Source: UTCHB3 sp008363265
GTDB taxonomy: Bacteria > Bacteroidota > Ignavibacteria > Ignavibacteriales > Ignavibacteriaceae
Direction: 5' to 3'
NCBI GenBank assembly: GCA_045863055.1
Contig: BTUW01000003.1
Span: 62,001 to 126,000, forward strand
Length of the DNA: 64,000 bases
Below the pieces are notes generated by a model. It worked only from the letters and a program-made list of their open reading frames with translations, made no database searches and was not told the origin of the DNA. Within the stretch, counting starts at the first letter, position 1. Each line of letters starts with the position of its first letter. Below, in pieces: positions 1 to 9,316 of this stretch. The translations under genes and the position numbers were made by a program.

Positions 1-1874
1 GCTGCCTTAATTTCGGAATTATCCCTCTCTCCAACAATAACAAGCTCATATGAGCGGTAAAGTAGAGGTTCTAGTGCCGCGAGGAAAAATGAGTGCGCGA
101 AAGGTGCTTTTTCGATGTTTGGATAAAATCCTCTGATAAGGTCATTCGCCACGCTGAAATACTCATCATTTCCGGTATAGTGAAAAAGAGAGAGGAGTAC
201 TTTCAGCATTACGGAGTTTCCGGAAGGCATCGCCCCGTCATACACGTCTTTCCACCTTGCAGGAAGAGCTTCTGCTTTCTCAGAAGAGAAGTAGAATCCT
301 CCGTGTTTTTTATCTTTGAACTGATGAAGGAGCACACCTGTATAATGAACTGCAAGTTCCAGATATTCCACGTTGAATGTCGCCTTGTACAGTTCGATCA
401 GTCCGAGGGAATAGAACGCATAATCATCGAGGAATCCATCGATGCCGGCTTCACCCTCCCTGTACCTGTGAAGAAGTTGACCACCAACAACGAGTTTATT
501 CTCAATAAACCGGGAAATTAAAACAGCTTCGTCGATGTAATCCTGATTCTTCGCATAGCGACCGGCTCTTGCAAGTGCGGCCATAAGCAATCCGTTCCAA
601 TCAGTAAGTATCTTGTCATCAAGGTGCGGACGGATCCTTTTTACCCTTTCTTCGAGCAGTTTTCCTTTGAAATATTCAACCCTTGCCTCAAGTTGTGAAA
701 GTTCAATATTCATCCTGGATGCCATAGTCGCAAGAGGTTCAGGAAGGTAGATAACATTTTCTCCCGTGAAACCTCCTCTTACCCGGTCAACGAAATTACC
801 GTGCTCCTCGATTGGGAAAATAGTTTGAAACTCATGGAATTCATCTCCAAGAAGTCCCTTCAACTCGTCAAATGTCCAGACATAGAATTTACCTTCTTCA
901 CCTTCACTGTCTGCATCCTCGGCGCTAAAAAAGCCCCCTTCCGGTGAGCGCAATTCCCTTTTAATATAGCCGAAAATGCCGGCTATAACATCGGAGTGAA
1001 AACTGTTCCCGGTGATCTTCATCGCTTCTGCATATGCGTAGATCAGCATTGCCTGATCGTAGAGCATCTTTTCGAAGTGTGGCAGGCGCCACTCCTCATC
1101 GGTAGAGTAGCGGTGGAAGCCGTCTCCAAGATGATCATAAATTCCGCCAAGTCTCATTGATATCAGCGTCATTTCCGCCATTTCAAGAGCTTTCGCCTCA
1201 CCCGTGTTAACGAAGTAATGCAGCAGAAACATTAAATTATGCGGCGAAGGGAACTTGGGGGATGAACCGAAACCTCCATGAAGCGAGTCGTATCTTTCGT
1301 TGAACTGGTTAAAAGCCTCGTCGAGCAAATCCGTTGAGACCGTTGCATGATCCTTGTTCTCCGGAACCTCATTCAGAGCACTTGTTATCTGCTCAGCCGA
1401 GGCTTCGATCTCATTTCTTCTGGTACTCCAAAGTGATGTTACCTTGTCCAGAAGGTCGATCAACCCGGTCCGGCCGTATCTTGTTTCTCTTGGGAAGTAT
1501 GTCCCTGCAAAGAACGGCTTTTTGTCGGGTTTCAGTATCACGGTCAGGGGCCAGCCGCCACTTCCGGCGATCATCTGACAAACTGCCATATATATCGAGT
1601 CGATATCGGGCCGCTCTTCCCTGTCAACCTTTACAGGAACAAAATTGGTGTTCAAAAGAGAAGCAACCACAGGGTCTTCAAAAGATTCCCTCTCCATCAC
1701 ATGGCACCAGTGACAGGTGGAATAGCCTATCGAAAGAAAAACCGGTTTGTCCTCCAATCTTGACTTCTGAAATGCCTCTTCTCCCCATGGATACCAATCC
1801 ACCGGGTTATAGGCATGCTGAAGCAGGTACGGACTTTTTTCGTTAATCAGTCTGTTTGGAATTCTATGATCCAT
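1..1874 (-). CDS. DUF255 thioredoxin-domain protein (YyaL/SPATA20 family), partial
   Basis: The frame opens at ATG 1874 and is still open at base 1, so the C-terminus lies outside the window; about 624 codons are visible. The N-terminus has the family signature: SPYLLQHAYNPVDWYPW at residues 14-30 and a thioredoxin-like CHWC at 54-57, followed by the conserved GGWPLTVIL block. Farther on are HFEKMLYDQA and AEDADSEGEEGKFYVW, typical of the (alpha/alpha)-barrel part of this family, which resembles glycan-processing barrels. The biochemical role of the family is not settled; a thioredoxin-like redox function is the usual guess. No signal peptide is seen, so it is probably cytoplasmic. No strong Shine-Dalgarno precedes the ATG; a GTG four codons upstream is an alternative start. 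Family assignment is secure, function is not. Confidence 0.9.
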   Translation of the reverse strand, partial: MDHRIPNRLINEKSPYLLQHAYNPVDWYPWGEEAFQKSRLEDKPVFLSIGYSTCHWCHVMERESFEDPVVASLLNTNFVPVKVDREERPDIDSIYMAVCQMIAGSGGWPLTVILKPDKKPFFAGTYFPRETRYGRTGLIDLLDKVTSLWSTRRNEIEASAEQITSALNEVPENKDHATVSTDLLDEAFNQFNERYDSLHGGFGSSPKFPSPHNLMFLLHYFVNTGEAKALEMAEMTLISMRLGGIYDHLGDGFHRYSTDEEWRLPHFEKMLYDQAMLIYAYAEAMKITGNSFHSDVIAGIFGYIKRELRSPEGGFFSAEDADSEGEEGKFYVWTFDELKGLLGDEFHEFQTIFPIEEHGNFVDRVRGGFTGENVIYLPEPLATMASRMNIELSQLEARVEYFKGKLLEERVKRIRPHLDDKILTDWNGLLMAALARAGRYAKNQDYIDEAVLISRFIENKLVVGGQLLHRYREGEAGIDGFLDDYAFYSLGLIELYKATFNVEYLELAVHYTGVLLHQFKDKKHGGFYFSSEKAEALPARWKDVYDGAMPSGNSVMLKVLLSLFHYTGNDEYFSVANDLIRGFYPNIEKAPFAHSFFLAALEPLLYRSYELVIVGERDNSEIKA

Positions 1875-1926
1875 CTGTTTATCCACGACTTGGTGTTGAA
1901 GTTGAAGGGTTTTTGAACACTGAGAT

Positions 1927-2685
1927 CTATTTCAATACCGGGTTCAGAATGCCGTCAGTCTTGATCAAACTCACGATATCGCTCCAGGGGAACAAAACCT
2001 CAGTAACCCCCAAGGCATAGGGCCCGACTTCATACGCGTTGAATATGTACTTAATACCATCACCCGTGATGATAAAGTTGGAATTCAATACAAATCTGTC
2101 TTCATCAAACCAGTATCCATAATCACTCAGCAGGGTTCCCTCAGGAATTTCCCTGTCCCTCCTTACGATCACCTCACCCATCTTGTTCAATTCATCTTTG
2201 GCACCGGGCAGCAAAACCTCTTCTTCTGTGATCTCCGCACCTGTTCTGATATTAAGATTTATTCCACCCAAAACTGAGTTGGGATGAGCCCCTCCAAGAT
2301 ACTCGTACTGGCTGTAAAGGAATGATGATATGTCGCCTTCCTGAAATTCGGGGATTATATCAACTCCGTAGAACCATGGTCCCATAAAATAGGATGAATC
2401 CTCCATTTCGGCGGCGGTTTCACGTAAGCCATTAAAAATGGTCTGACCGCTCTCGTCGGAGCCAAAGAGTGCACCTCTTATTAAATTATTCAGCAAAGCA
2501 GCCGTTTCTGCAAATTCCTCCGTGCCGGAATACACCGGGTATGTAAATTGGACAGTTAAAATTGTGTCTTTTTTACCATCTTTGCCATTATAAAAATACT
2601 CTTCTGCTTTCATCTCATAACCTATGGTCTGTGCAAGACCGGTAATTGTGAAAAGCAGCACTAAAAGAGTTATCCTCAGGCTCAT
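1927..2685 (-). CDS. Secreted DUF3298/DUF4163-type protein
   Basis: 252 aa with a clear N-terminal signal peptide (residues 1-18, ending LAQ), so it is exported. The body matches the DUF4163/DUF3298 pattern found in RsiV-like anti-sigma factors and in free periplasmic proteins: an early 'VQFTYPVYSG' strand, a YLGGAHPNS block in the middle and a C-terminal 'YEVGPYALGVTEVLFPWSDI' strand typical of DUF3298. There is no transmembrane segment after the signal, so it is not itself a membrane anti-sigma factor. A GGAGG ribosome binding site sits 6 bases before the ATG, which fixes the start. It is monocistronic, between the DUF255 gene and a divergent small gene; a perfect TAAATTTG element lies about 40 bases upstream. 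The function is unknown; ligand or lysozyme binding is only an analogy. Confidence 0.75.
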   Translation of the reverse strand: MSLRITLLVLLFTITGLAQTIGYEMKAEEYFYNGKDGKKDTILTVQFTYPVYSGTEEFAETAALLNNLIRGALFGSDESGQTIFNGLRETAAEMEDSSYFMGPWFYGVDIIPEFQEGDISSFLYSQYEYLGGAHPNSVLGGINLNIRTGAEITEEEVLLPGAKDELNKMGEVIVRRDREIPEGTLLSDYGYWFDEDRFVLNSNFIITGDGIKYIFNAYEVGPYALGVTEVLFPWSDIVSLIKTDGILNPVLK

Positions 2686-2725
2686 CCTGTTCCTCCGGGT
2701 TAGCGAAATAATTGATTTAAGATTA

Positions 2726-2733
2726 CAAATTTA
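2726..2733 (-). promoter_or_regulatory. Candidate -7 element TAAATTTG upstream of the DUF3298 gene
   Basis: Read on the minus strand this octamer matches the Bacteroidota primary-sigma -7 consensus TAnnTTTG at all fixed positions. It would give a leader of about 30-35 bases before the ATG at 2685. A -33 TTG at the usual spacing is not evident, so only half of the promoter is supported. Confidence 0.4.
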
Positions 2734-2757
2734 GTTAAATAAATTCTCTAAAGATCC

Positions 2758-3210
2758 ATGAATTCTCTTACTGCAACTGTTACCAGATCACTCTTTTTTT
2801 CCTTGATAATTCTTTTCTCTTCGCTCGCGCAGAACAAAGGAAACGAACCGCTCTGGAAGGAGATGAGCAAGAATAAATTTCTTACAACATATTACGATCT
2901 GGTGGAACTCGTCGCGGCGAAAGGTGAGGTTGTTGATCTTTCTGTGAAATCTGATTTCAACTCTGAACAGAGGATGCCGGGGTTGGAGAGAGGTTATTTT
3001 TCCGAAGTGCTTATCTACTCAATCCACCTGATTGAAGCAAAGTATCTTATTAAAAAGGCTTCTTACTTTGATGGAAAGGGGTTGCTTTTAAAAACATTTA
3101 ACTACTTCACAGATGAGAATATGGAGAAATCGCAGATGTTGCCCGTGACAAAAGGAACACATGTCTACGATCTGATCGTCCTTCACCGGATCATTCACGG
3201 CAAGGATTAG
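2758..3210 (+). CDS. Small secreted protein of unknown function
   Basis: 150 aa. Residues 1-24 form a signal peptide (hydrophobic FFSLIILFSSLA followed by Q), so export to the periplasm or beyond is expected. The mature part is a charged alpha/beta sequence with no motif I recognise. It is divergent from the DUF3298 gene and ends 4 bases inside the convergent histidine-kinase gene, which fits a real, tightly packed coding region. The ribosome binding site is weak (AAAGATCC before ATG). I can assign neither family nor role. Confidence 0.6.
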   Translation: MNSLTATVTRSLFFSLIILFSSLAQNKGNEPLWKEMSKNKFLTTYYDLVELVAAKGEVVDLSVKSDFNSEQRMPGLERGYFSEVLIYSIHLIEAKYLIKKASYFDGKGLLLKTFNYFTDENMEKSQMLPVTKGTHVYDLIVLHRIIHGKD

Positions 3211-4838
3211 ATAGTGGCGACGGGTATTCCGAATGAAAATGAAGAACCCTCGCCCTTTCGGCTCTCAACTGTCAGTCTTCCACCGTGCTTTTTTACAAAT
3301 TCGTAGCAAAGTTTAAGGCCCAGTCCGGTCCCCTTTTCATTTTCTGTGCCTGATGTGGTGATAAGTTCATTAAGATTGAAAAGTTTATCCACGGTTTCCT
3401 GCTCCATACCGACACCTGAATCACTGATATTGAACAGCATCTCATTTCCGGATACTTCCCCGACCACAATAATGCTCCCCCCTCTCGAAGTGAATTTCAC
3501 TGCGTTCGAGATCAGGTTCCTTAAAACTGTTTCCAGCATTGAGCGATCTGCCCGGAGCATGACCCCGTCTTCAATATCAACTATGTACTCAAGTCCCTTT
3601 TGCTGAGTGATCGGGATAACTATGCTGTTCACATTGAACATTACTTCGTTGATGTTAACATTCTCAGCCGAAAACTCCAGTCTGTTTGTCTGAATTCTCG
3701 ACCAGTCAAGAAGATTATTCAGCAGATCAAGAATCGCACGCGCCGAAGAATTGATCCTGTTGGCGAACTCAGCGATCTCTTCAAGTGAAAGATCGTTGAT
3801 ATCATTCACCAGAAACTCAGAAAAACCGAGTATACCGGTAAATGGGCTTTTCAGGTCATGGGCAAGAATTGAGAAGAAACTGTCTTTTGCCTGGTTTGCT
3901 TCAAAAAGTTTCTGCCGGCTTATTTTTAGATCATTTTCTATCTTTATTCTTTCAGAAACATCACTCAATACTCCGTTAATAAAGACTTTATCCCCCTCCT
4001 TGAATATACTGTTGACGGTGTGAAACCAGTGAATATTTCTGAATTTATCATAGAGTCTTACGATTATGGGTTCAACTTTCCCCCTCATCACTTCAAGAGT
4101 GTGTTTCTTGAATTTCTCAAGATCTTCTTCATGAACGATGAAAGAGACATTATTCCCAATAATATCCTCCACGGAATATCCATAGCGTCTGACTGCGGGA
4201 CTGATAAACCGGATATAACCCTTCGCATCAAATGAGAAAATAATATCATTAAGGTTCTCGATGAGAGCTTTATACTTGTCTTCGCTCTTCTTAAGATTTT
4301 CGTCCCTCAGTTTCAGTTCAATTGCCAGTGCGATCTGATTGGAAACAAAATTAAGAATATCGATATCAAACTGGTCATACTGTCGTGTCAGGTTATCGTA
4401 CCTTTGCACAACGATAACCCCAATAACATCACCGTCCAGATTCTTTAAAGGAACACCCAGCCATTCCTCGGAGTCTCCACCAATCAGTATCACTTCCTCA
4501 AAGTCTTCGTCAGCATACGCCACATCCCTGAAAAAATGGATCGTTTCGGCTTTCTGTATCACCTGACCGGTTAAAGACTTGCCGTCTATCGGCATTTCAG
4601 GCAGACTTGAGACTCCATCAGGTGAATCGACTTCATCAACGAAGTAAGGGAATGCTATCGTATGATTATCCCTGTTAACCAGTGCGATATAAAAATTTCT
4701 GGCCGGCATCAATTCCGAGATGATCTCATGGATCTGTGTATACAGTTCAAAAAGATCTTTCGAATTGTGCGTTGCCACTGAGATATGAAGCGTCGCGAGC
4801 CTCAGATTCTCAAACCGGTCAGCCGGAATCTCTTTCAT
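3207..4838 (-). CDS. GAF-PAS sensor histidine kinase
   Basis: 543 aa, soluble (no membrane segments). Order of domains: a GAF-like sensor (about residues 17-175, with YIALVNRDN and the GVPLKNLDGDVIGVIVVQ strand), a PAS domain (about 185-300, with DIIFSFDAKGYIRFISPA), a HisKA dimerisation helix with the phosphoacceptor in ILAHDLKSPFTGI, and a HATPase domain with N box (NLISNAVKFT), G1 (DSGVGMEQE) and G2 (GTGLGLKL). It would autophosphorylate on the H-box histidine in response to a cytoplasmic signal. No response regulator is adjacent, so its partner is elsewhere. It starts 18 bases after the stop of typA, so it may be read through from the ychF-typA unit. The family is certain; the ligand is unknown. 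Confidence 0.93.
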   Translation of the reverse strand: MKEIPADRFENLRLATLHISVATHNSKDLFELYTQIHEIISELMPARNFYIALVNRDNHTIAFPYFVDEVDSPDGVSSLPEMPIDGKSLTGQVIQKAETIHFFRDVAYADEDFEEVILIGGDSEEWLGVPLKNLDGDVIGVIVVQRYDNLTRQYDQFDIDILNFVSNQIALAIELKLRDENLKKSEDKYKALIENLNDIIFSFDAKGYIRFISPAVRRYGYSVEDIIGNNVSFIVHEEDLEKFKKHTLEVMRGKVEPIIVRLYDKFRNIHWFHTVNSIFKEGDKVFINGVLSDVSERIKIENDLKISRQKLFEANQAKDSFFSILAHDLKSPFTGILGFSEFLVNDINDLSLEEIAEFANRINSSARAILDLLNNLLDWSRIQTNRLEFSAENVNINEVMFNVNSIVIPITQQKGLEYIVDIEDGVMLRADRSMLETVLRNLISNAVKFTSRGGSIIVVGEVSGNEMLFNISDSGVGMEQETVDKLFNLNELITTSGTENEKGTGLGLKLCYEFVKKHGGRLTVESRKGEGSSFSFGIPVATI

Positions 4839-4856
4839 GGTTGAGGATCCAATTTT

Positions 4857-6698
4857 TTACTGGTTGTTTTCTCTGTCCAACTGTCTTTGCGCCAGACGAG
4901 CGTTTTTTCTGTCCATCTCTGTAAGATATCTTTTTCTGATCCTGATGGAAGAAGGGGTTATTTCAACAAATTCATCATCAGTTATCCATTCCAGGGCCTG
5001 CTCAAGGGTCATAACACGGGGCGGCTCAAGTCTGATCGCGTCGTCAGCACCGGCTGCCCGGAAGTTGGTTAACTGTTTGGCCCTGGTAACGTTTACAGGC
5101 ATATCCATGTCGCGTGAGTTCTCGCCTACCACCATGCCTTCGTAAACTTTTACGCCCGGCTCGATGAAGAATACAGAACGTTCCTGAAGCTTGTTTATGG
5201 CATATGCTGTTGCCAGACCACTCTCCATGGAGACCAATGCACCACGGGTTCTGCTCGAGATCTCACCTTTATATGGTTCATACGAGTGGAAGTTGTGGTG
5301 GAGAATTCCTTCACCTTTAGTATCGGTCATGAACTCACCCCTGTAACCGATCAATCCGCGTGACGGGATGAAGAACTCAAGTCGTGTATTTTCATTGAAA
5401 GGAAGCATGTTCTTCAGTTCGGCTTTTCTTTTACCGAGCTTCTCGATAACTGTACCTACAAACTCTTCCGGAACATCAATGATCACATGTTCGATCGGTT
5501 CGCTCACCACGTCGAGTATCTTTCTGAGTATCACCTCGGGCCGGCTGACCTGAAGTTCGTAACCCTCACGTCTCATGTTTTCGATAAGGATAGAGAGGTG
5601 CAGTTCGCCTCTGCCGCTTACTTTGAAGACGTCAGGTGAGTCGGTCATCTCTACCCTGAGCCCGACATTTGATTTAAGCTCTTTTGAGAGCCTCTCGCTC
5701 AGATTTCTTGTGGTGACGTACTTTCCATCCTGTCCTGCAAATGGAGAGTTGTTCACCATGAAGTTCATGGTGATCCTGGGTTCTTCAACCGCAACAGATT
5801 CAATTCCCTCCACCTTGTTTGGATCACAAAGCGTGTCACCAATATCAAGGTCTTCGAGACCGGCAATGGCAACTATATCACCCGCGTGGGCATCACTTAC
5901 TTCTTTTCTTTTGATATTCTCAAATTCATAAAGTCTGGTAACCTTGGCATTCTGGCGGTCACCATCTCTTGTCAGCAGAACGATCTGATCACCGACTTTA
6001 ACGCTCCCGAAGTGGATCTTGCCGATACCGATCCTGCCGAGGTAGTCGTTATAATCGATCGCTGAAATAAGCATCCCGAATGGCGCCTCCCTGTCTGCCT
6101 TTGGCACTGGAATTCTTTCGATCATAAGATCGAGCAGCGGTTCAAGTGTTTCGGATTCATCTTCAAGATTCAGTTTGGCGATACCCTGTTTTGCTATCGC
6201 GTAAACGTAAGCGAAATCGAGCTGCTCGTCACTCGCACCGAGTGCTACAAACAGATCGAAAACCTCGTTCAGAACCTCATCAGGTCTGGCATCTTTTCTG
6301 TCGATCTTGTTTATCACTACAACGGGCTTCAGCCCCAGTTCGAGCGATTTTTTAAGAACAAATTTGGTCTGAGGAAGCGGCCCCTCTGCCGCATCAACCA
6401 GCAAAAGTACACCGTCAACCATCCTGAGTGTACGTTCAACTTCGCCACCAAAATCAGCGTGACCGGGAGTGTCGATGATGTTTATTTTGAAATCCTTGTA
6501 GTAAACGCTGAGATTTTTCGCCAGAATGGTGATACCACGTTCACGCTCCAGATCATTGGAGTCCATCACCCTCCCCTGCACGTGCTGATTGTCTCTGAAT
6601 GCCCCGGTCTGTTTCAGTATAAGGTCGACAAGCGTTGTCTTTCCATGGTCAACGTGTGCGATTATTGCCAGATTACGTATTTTATCTAATGAAAACAA
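4857..6698 (-). CDS. typA: Ribosome-associated GTPase TypA/BipA
   Basis: 613 aa, the usual length for TypA/BipA, a translational GTPase that acts on the ribosome during 50S assembly and stress adaptation. GTPase motifs: G1 AHVDHGKTT near residue 15, switch region ERERGITI, G3 DTPGHADF, G4 NKIDR. Downstream come domain II, EF-G-like domain III/V, and the TypA C-terminal domain with SRGLIGYRGEFMTDTKGEG and TRGALVSMESG. The start is TTG at 6698: the frame begins TTG TTT TCA with AGGAG five bases upstream, which places the usual KIRNxAIIAHVDHGKTT segment correctly. It lies 15 bases after ychF and 18 bases before the histidine kinase in a leftward run of three genes. Confidence 0.97.
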   Translation of the reverse strand: MFSLDKIRNLAIIAHVDHGKTTLVDLILKQTGAFRDNQHVQGRVMDSNDLERERGITILAKNLSVYYKDFKINIIDTPGHADFGGEVERTLRMVDGVLLLVDAAEGPLPQTKFVLKKSLELGLKPVVVINKIDRKDARPDEVLNEVFDLFVALGASDEQLDFAYVYAIAKQGIAKLNLEDESETLEPLLDLMIERIPVPKADREAPFGMLISAIDYNDYLGRIGIGKIHFGSVKVGDQIVLLTRDGDRQNAKVTRLYEFENIKRKEVSDAHAGDIVAIAGLEDLDIGDTLCDPNKVEGIESVAVEEPRITMNFMVNNSPFAGQDGKYVTTRNLSERLSKELKSNVGLRVEMTDSPDVFKVSGRGELHLSILIENMRREGYELQVSRPEVILRKILDVVSEPIEHVIIDVPEEFVGTVIEKLGKRKAELKNMLPFNENTRLEFFIPSRGLIGYRGEFMTDTKGEGILHHNFHSYEPYKGEISSRTRGALVSMESGLATAYAINKLQERSVFFIEPGVKVYEGMVVGENSRDMDMPVNVTRAKQLTNFRAAGADDAIRLEPPRVMTLEQALEWITDDEFVEITPSSIRIRKRYLTEMDRKNARLAQRQLDRENNQ

Positions 6699-6713
6699 TG
6701 ATTCTCCTCTTAA

Positions 6714-7778
6714 TTAACTGTGCCTGATGTTAAGAATATCGCCATCCTTGACGATGTATTCTTTCCCCTCGAGTCTCCAAACGCCGGCTTCTTTGCATTT
6801 GGCGAATGAACCGTGGGAAATGTAGTCACTATAATGGACCACCTCGGCGCGAATGAATTTATTAAAAAAGTCTGAGTGTATTACGCCGGCTGACTGCTGT
6901 GCAGTGTATCCTGTTCTTATGGTCCAGGCACGGCACTCGTCTTCACCAACTGTGAAGAATGACTGCAAACCAAGCAGTTCATATGATGTCCTGAGAATTC
7001 TTGTGAGAGCTGACTCCGTGATCCCGAGGTCCTCTTTAAATGCTTCAGCTTCTTCTTCGCTAAGCTGGGAGAGTTCCATCTCGAACTGTGCGAAGAAAGG
7101 AACTATCTCATTCTCGAATGAAGGAAATTTCTTTTTAATTTCTCCGATCAAACCGGCGACCTTATCTTTTGACTCATCGGAAAAATTTATTCCGAGCACC
7201 ATCGGTTTGAGTGTAAGGAACTGAAATCCGCTTAACAGTTTAAGATCATTCTCATCGATCGAGAGTGCTCTTAAAGGTTTCTCATTTTCGAGATGTTCCT
7301 TAAAAGTTTCAAAAATGCTCAATTCCTTGAGCAATTTGTCCGTCTTGATCTTCATTAATTCCTTTTTAAGCTTCTCGATCCTGTTCTCCACCATCGCAAG
7401 ATCGGTCAGCAGGAACTCGGTCTCAAGGAACTCTATATCAGCAAGCGGGTCGATCCTTCCCTCAGGGTGTGAAACTGAATCATTTGGGAATTCCCTGACC
7501 ACATGAAGCAGAAGGTCGTTATTCTTGACCTTGTTAAGAAAATCGGAGGTGATCTTCATCTTGCCGTCATCGCCAACCTGTAATCCCGGGATATCCACAA
7601 CTTCAAGAGTTGCATTTACTTCTTTCTTGGGATTGAATAGTGCGGTAAGTTCATTCAAACGGTCGTCCGGGACTTTTACAACTGCGCGGTTCGACTCTAC
7701 TCCTGAGGAACCTTCGGCTAATGTTTTAAATAACGTTGTCTTTCCTGAGTTCTGTAATCCGATCAGGCCTATCTGCAT
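6714..7778 (-). CDS. ychF: YchF/OLA1-type GTPase/ATPase
   Basis: 354 aa, slightly shorter than the usual ~363. Seen: G1 GLQNSGKTTLF at the N-terminus, G3-region VVDIPGL, a coiled-coil insertion in the middle (LVENRIEKLKKEL-type), and the C-terminal TGS-like domain with HSDFFNKFIRAEV and GKEYIVKDGDIL. Known members bind the ribosome and hydrolyse ATP, with a role in oxidative-stress responses. The nucleotide-specificity motif expected as NxxE reads NFSD here, so specificity could differ. It is first in the leftward ychF-typA-kinase run and divergent from glgC; a perfect TAAATTTG -7 candidate lies about 80 bases upstream of the ATG. Confidence 0.93.
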   Translation of the reverse strand: MQIGLIGLQNSGKTTLFKTLAEGSSGVESNRAVVKVPDDRLNELTALFNPKKEVNATLEVVDIPGLQVGDDGKMKITSDFLNKVKNNDLLLHVVREFPNDSVSHPEGRIDPLADIEFLETEFLLTDLAMVENRIEKLKKELMKIKTDKLLKELSIFETFKEHLENEKPLRALSIDENDLKLLSGFQFLTLKPMVLGINFSDESKDKVAGLIGEIKKKFPSFENEIVPFFAQFEMELSQLSEEEAEAFKEDLGITESALTRILRTSYELLGLQSFFTVGEDECRAWTIRTGYTAQQSAGVIHSDFFNKFIRAEVVHYSDYISHGSFAKCKEAGVWRLEGKEYIVKDGDILNIRHS

Positions 7779-7962
7779 CTCTTTAAGTTTCCTTCTGGTA
7801 ATTGATCCGGGGATTCGTGGGGTATAGAAAATGGGAAAAATGAAAATTCATTATTCAAATTTACAAAAAAATAATCCCTCATTTGGGGTAAAAATACTTT
7901 ATGAAATCAAATTACTTTCTTATATTTCCCCTTTACAATGTTAATAAAAAGAAGAGCATCAT
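7779..7962. promoter_or_regulatory. Divergent intergenic region between ychF and glgC with two -7 candidates
   Basis: This 184-base AT-rich spacer must hold promoters for both directions. On the minus strand TAAATTTG at 7856-7863 matches the TAnnTTTG -7 consensus exactly. On the plus strand TATATTTC at 7921-7928 matches at all but the last fixed base and would give a leader of about 30 bases to glgC. Neither has a convincing TTG at -33. No riboswitch or RNA gene is visible. Confidence 0.35.
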
Positions 7963-9201
7963 ATGATTCCGGGAGCGTCAATATTACGTGATACTATAAC
8001 CATGATACTTGCGGGAGGCGTAGGCCAACGGCTTTTTCCTCTAACTGCGTACAGGAGCAAACCCGCTGTCCCTTTTGGCGGGAAATACAGAATTATTGAC
8101 TTTGCACTTTCGAACTGCCTGAATTCAGGCCTTAGGAAGATATATATCCTCGTTCAATATAAGTCTGATTCACTCAACCAGCATATCTATGAGGCCTGGA
8201 GTATATTCAACCCGGAGCTGGGCGAGTTCATTTACTCTGTTCCCCCTCAGAAAAAAATGAGCAGCGACTGGTATCTCGGAACCGCCAACGCGATCTATCA
8301 GAACATGAACCTCTTCCACGGCGACAAGCGCGGGAAATGGGTTCTCATACTGAGCGGTGATCATATTTATAAGATGGATTACCTTAAGCAGCTGATCTTT
8401 CATAATGATGTAAAAGCCGATCTCTCGCTCTCATGCATGCCTGTGCCGACCGAGGAAGCTGACAGATTCGGTATCGTTGAAACAGATGAAAACTCAAAAG
8501 TCATCAATTTCATTGAAAAACCGAGCAATCCGCCCGAGATACCCGGCAATCCCGGCTACTCATACGTAAACATGGGCATCTATGTGTTCAACGCCAACCT
8601 CCTCCGCGAGGTGATGATAGAGATGGAATCGAAGAACATCCCAAACAACGATTTCGGTCAAGATGTTATCCCGTACATGATCAAACAGGGCCTGAATGTT
8701 GTGGCTTACCCCTTCGTGGATGAGAACAAGAAAAACAAACCATATTGGAAAGATATCGGAACCATCGAGAGCTACTACGAAGCCAGTATGGACCTTATCA
8801 ATGTTGTACCCGAGTTCAACCTGTATGATCTGGAGTGGCCTTTAAGAACTTATCAGTACCAGTTCCCACCAGCGAAAACGGTTTCCCACTGGGGTGAACG
8901 TATCGGGCGTACTCTTAATTCGCTTATTTGCGACGGCACGATCGTTTCCGGAGGTCTTATCGAAAGATCGATCATCGGTGCCAACGTTAGAGTGAATTCT
9001 TATTCTTACGTGACTGATTCAATGATCATGAACAACTGCAACATCGGCAGAAATGTAAAGATCAGGAGAGCCATCATCGACAAAAATGTTCACATCCCCC
9101 CCGGAACCGAGATCGGTTTCGACCTCGAAAAAGACAAACAACGGTTCACCGTTACCGAAACGGGAATCGTTGTAATACCAAAGAATTACGTCTTTGCTTA
9201 A
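7963..9201 (+). CDS. glgC: Glucose-1-phosphate adenylyltransferase
   Basis: 412 aa. Makes ADP-glucose from glucose-1-phosphate and ATP, the committed step of bacterial glycogen synthesis, in the cytosol. Seen: nucleotidyltransferase loop MILAGGVGQRLFPLT near residue 17, SKPAVPFGGKYRIIDF, LNSGLRKIYILVQYKS, catalytic-region SGDHIYKMDY, the glucose-1-P site FIEKPSNPP, YWKDIGTIESYYEA, and a C-terminal left-handed beta-helix with hexapeptide repeats (IIGANVRVNSYSYV). Start ATG 7963 has an AGAAGAG element ahead. No other glycogen gene is adjacent. The gene is closed by a strong hairpin terminator, so it is probably transcribed alone. Confidence 0.96.
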   Translation: MIPGASILRDTITMILAGGVGQRLFPLTAYRSKPAVPFGGKYRIIDFALSNCLNSGLRKIYILVQYKSDSLNQHIYEAWSIFNPELGEFIYSVPPQKKMSSDWYLGTANAIYQNMNLFHGDKRGKWVLILSGDHIYKMDYLKQLIFHNDVKADLSLSCMPVPTEEADRFGIVETDENSKVINFIEKPSNPPEIPGNPGYSYVNMGIYVFNANLLREVMIEMESKNIPNNDFGQDVIPYMIKQGLNVVAYPFVDENKKNKPYWKDIGTIESYYEASMDLINVVPEFNLYDLEWPLRTYQYQFPPAKTVSHWGERIGRTLNSLICDGTIVSGGLIERSIIGANVRVNSYSYVTDSMIMNNCNIGRNVKIRRAIIDKNVHIPPGTEIGFDLEKDKQRFTVTETGIVVIPKNYVFA

Positions 9202-9210
9202 TTGATAAAC

Positions 9211-9240
9211 AAAAGGCCGCCTGGAAAAGGCGGCCTTTTA
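9211..9240 (+). terminator. Rho-independent terminator after glgC
   Basis: Perfect 11-bp inverted repeat (AAAAGGCCGCC / GGCGGCCTTTT) around a 7-base loop, ending in a T-run, starting 10 bases after the glgC stop codon. Confidence 0.92.
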
Positions 9241-9316
9241 CTTTTATGCGAAGTGGAACTCGCCCTCAACCCGAATAAATAACCAGCAACTCACAACACA
9301 TACAGGAGATATTCTG

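Noticed and set aside
93..1846. Several plus-strand open frames of 70-170 codons.
   Set aside because: They are antisense to the well-conserved DUF255 gene, whose motifs (CHWC, HFEKMLYDQA) are clear on the minus strand.
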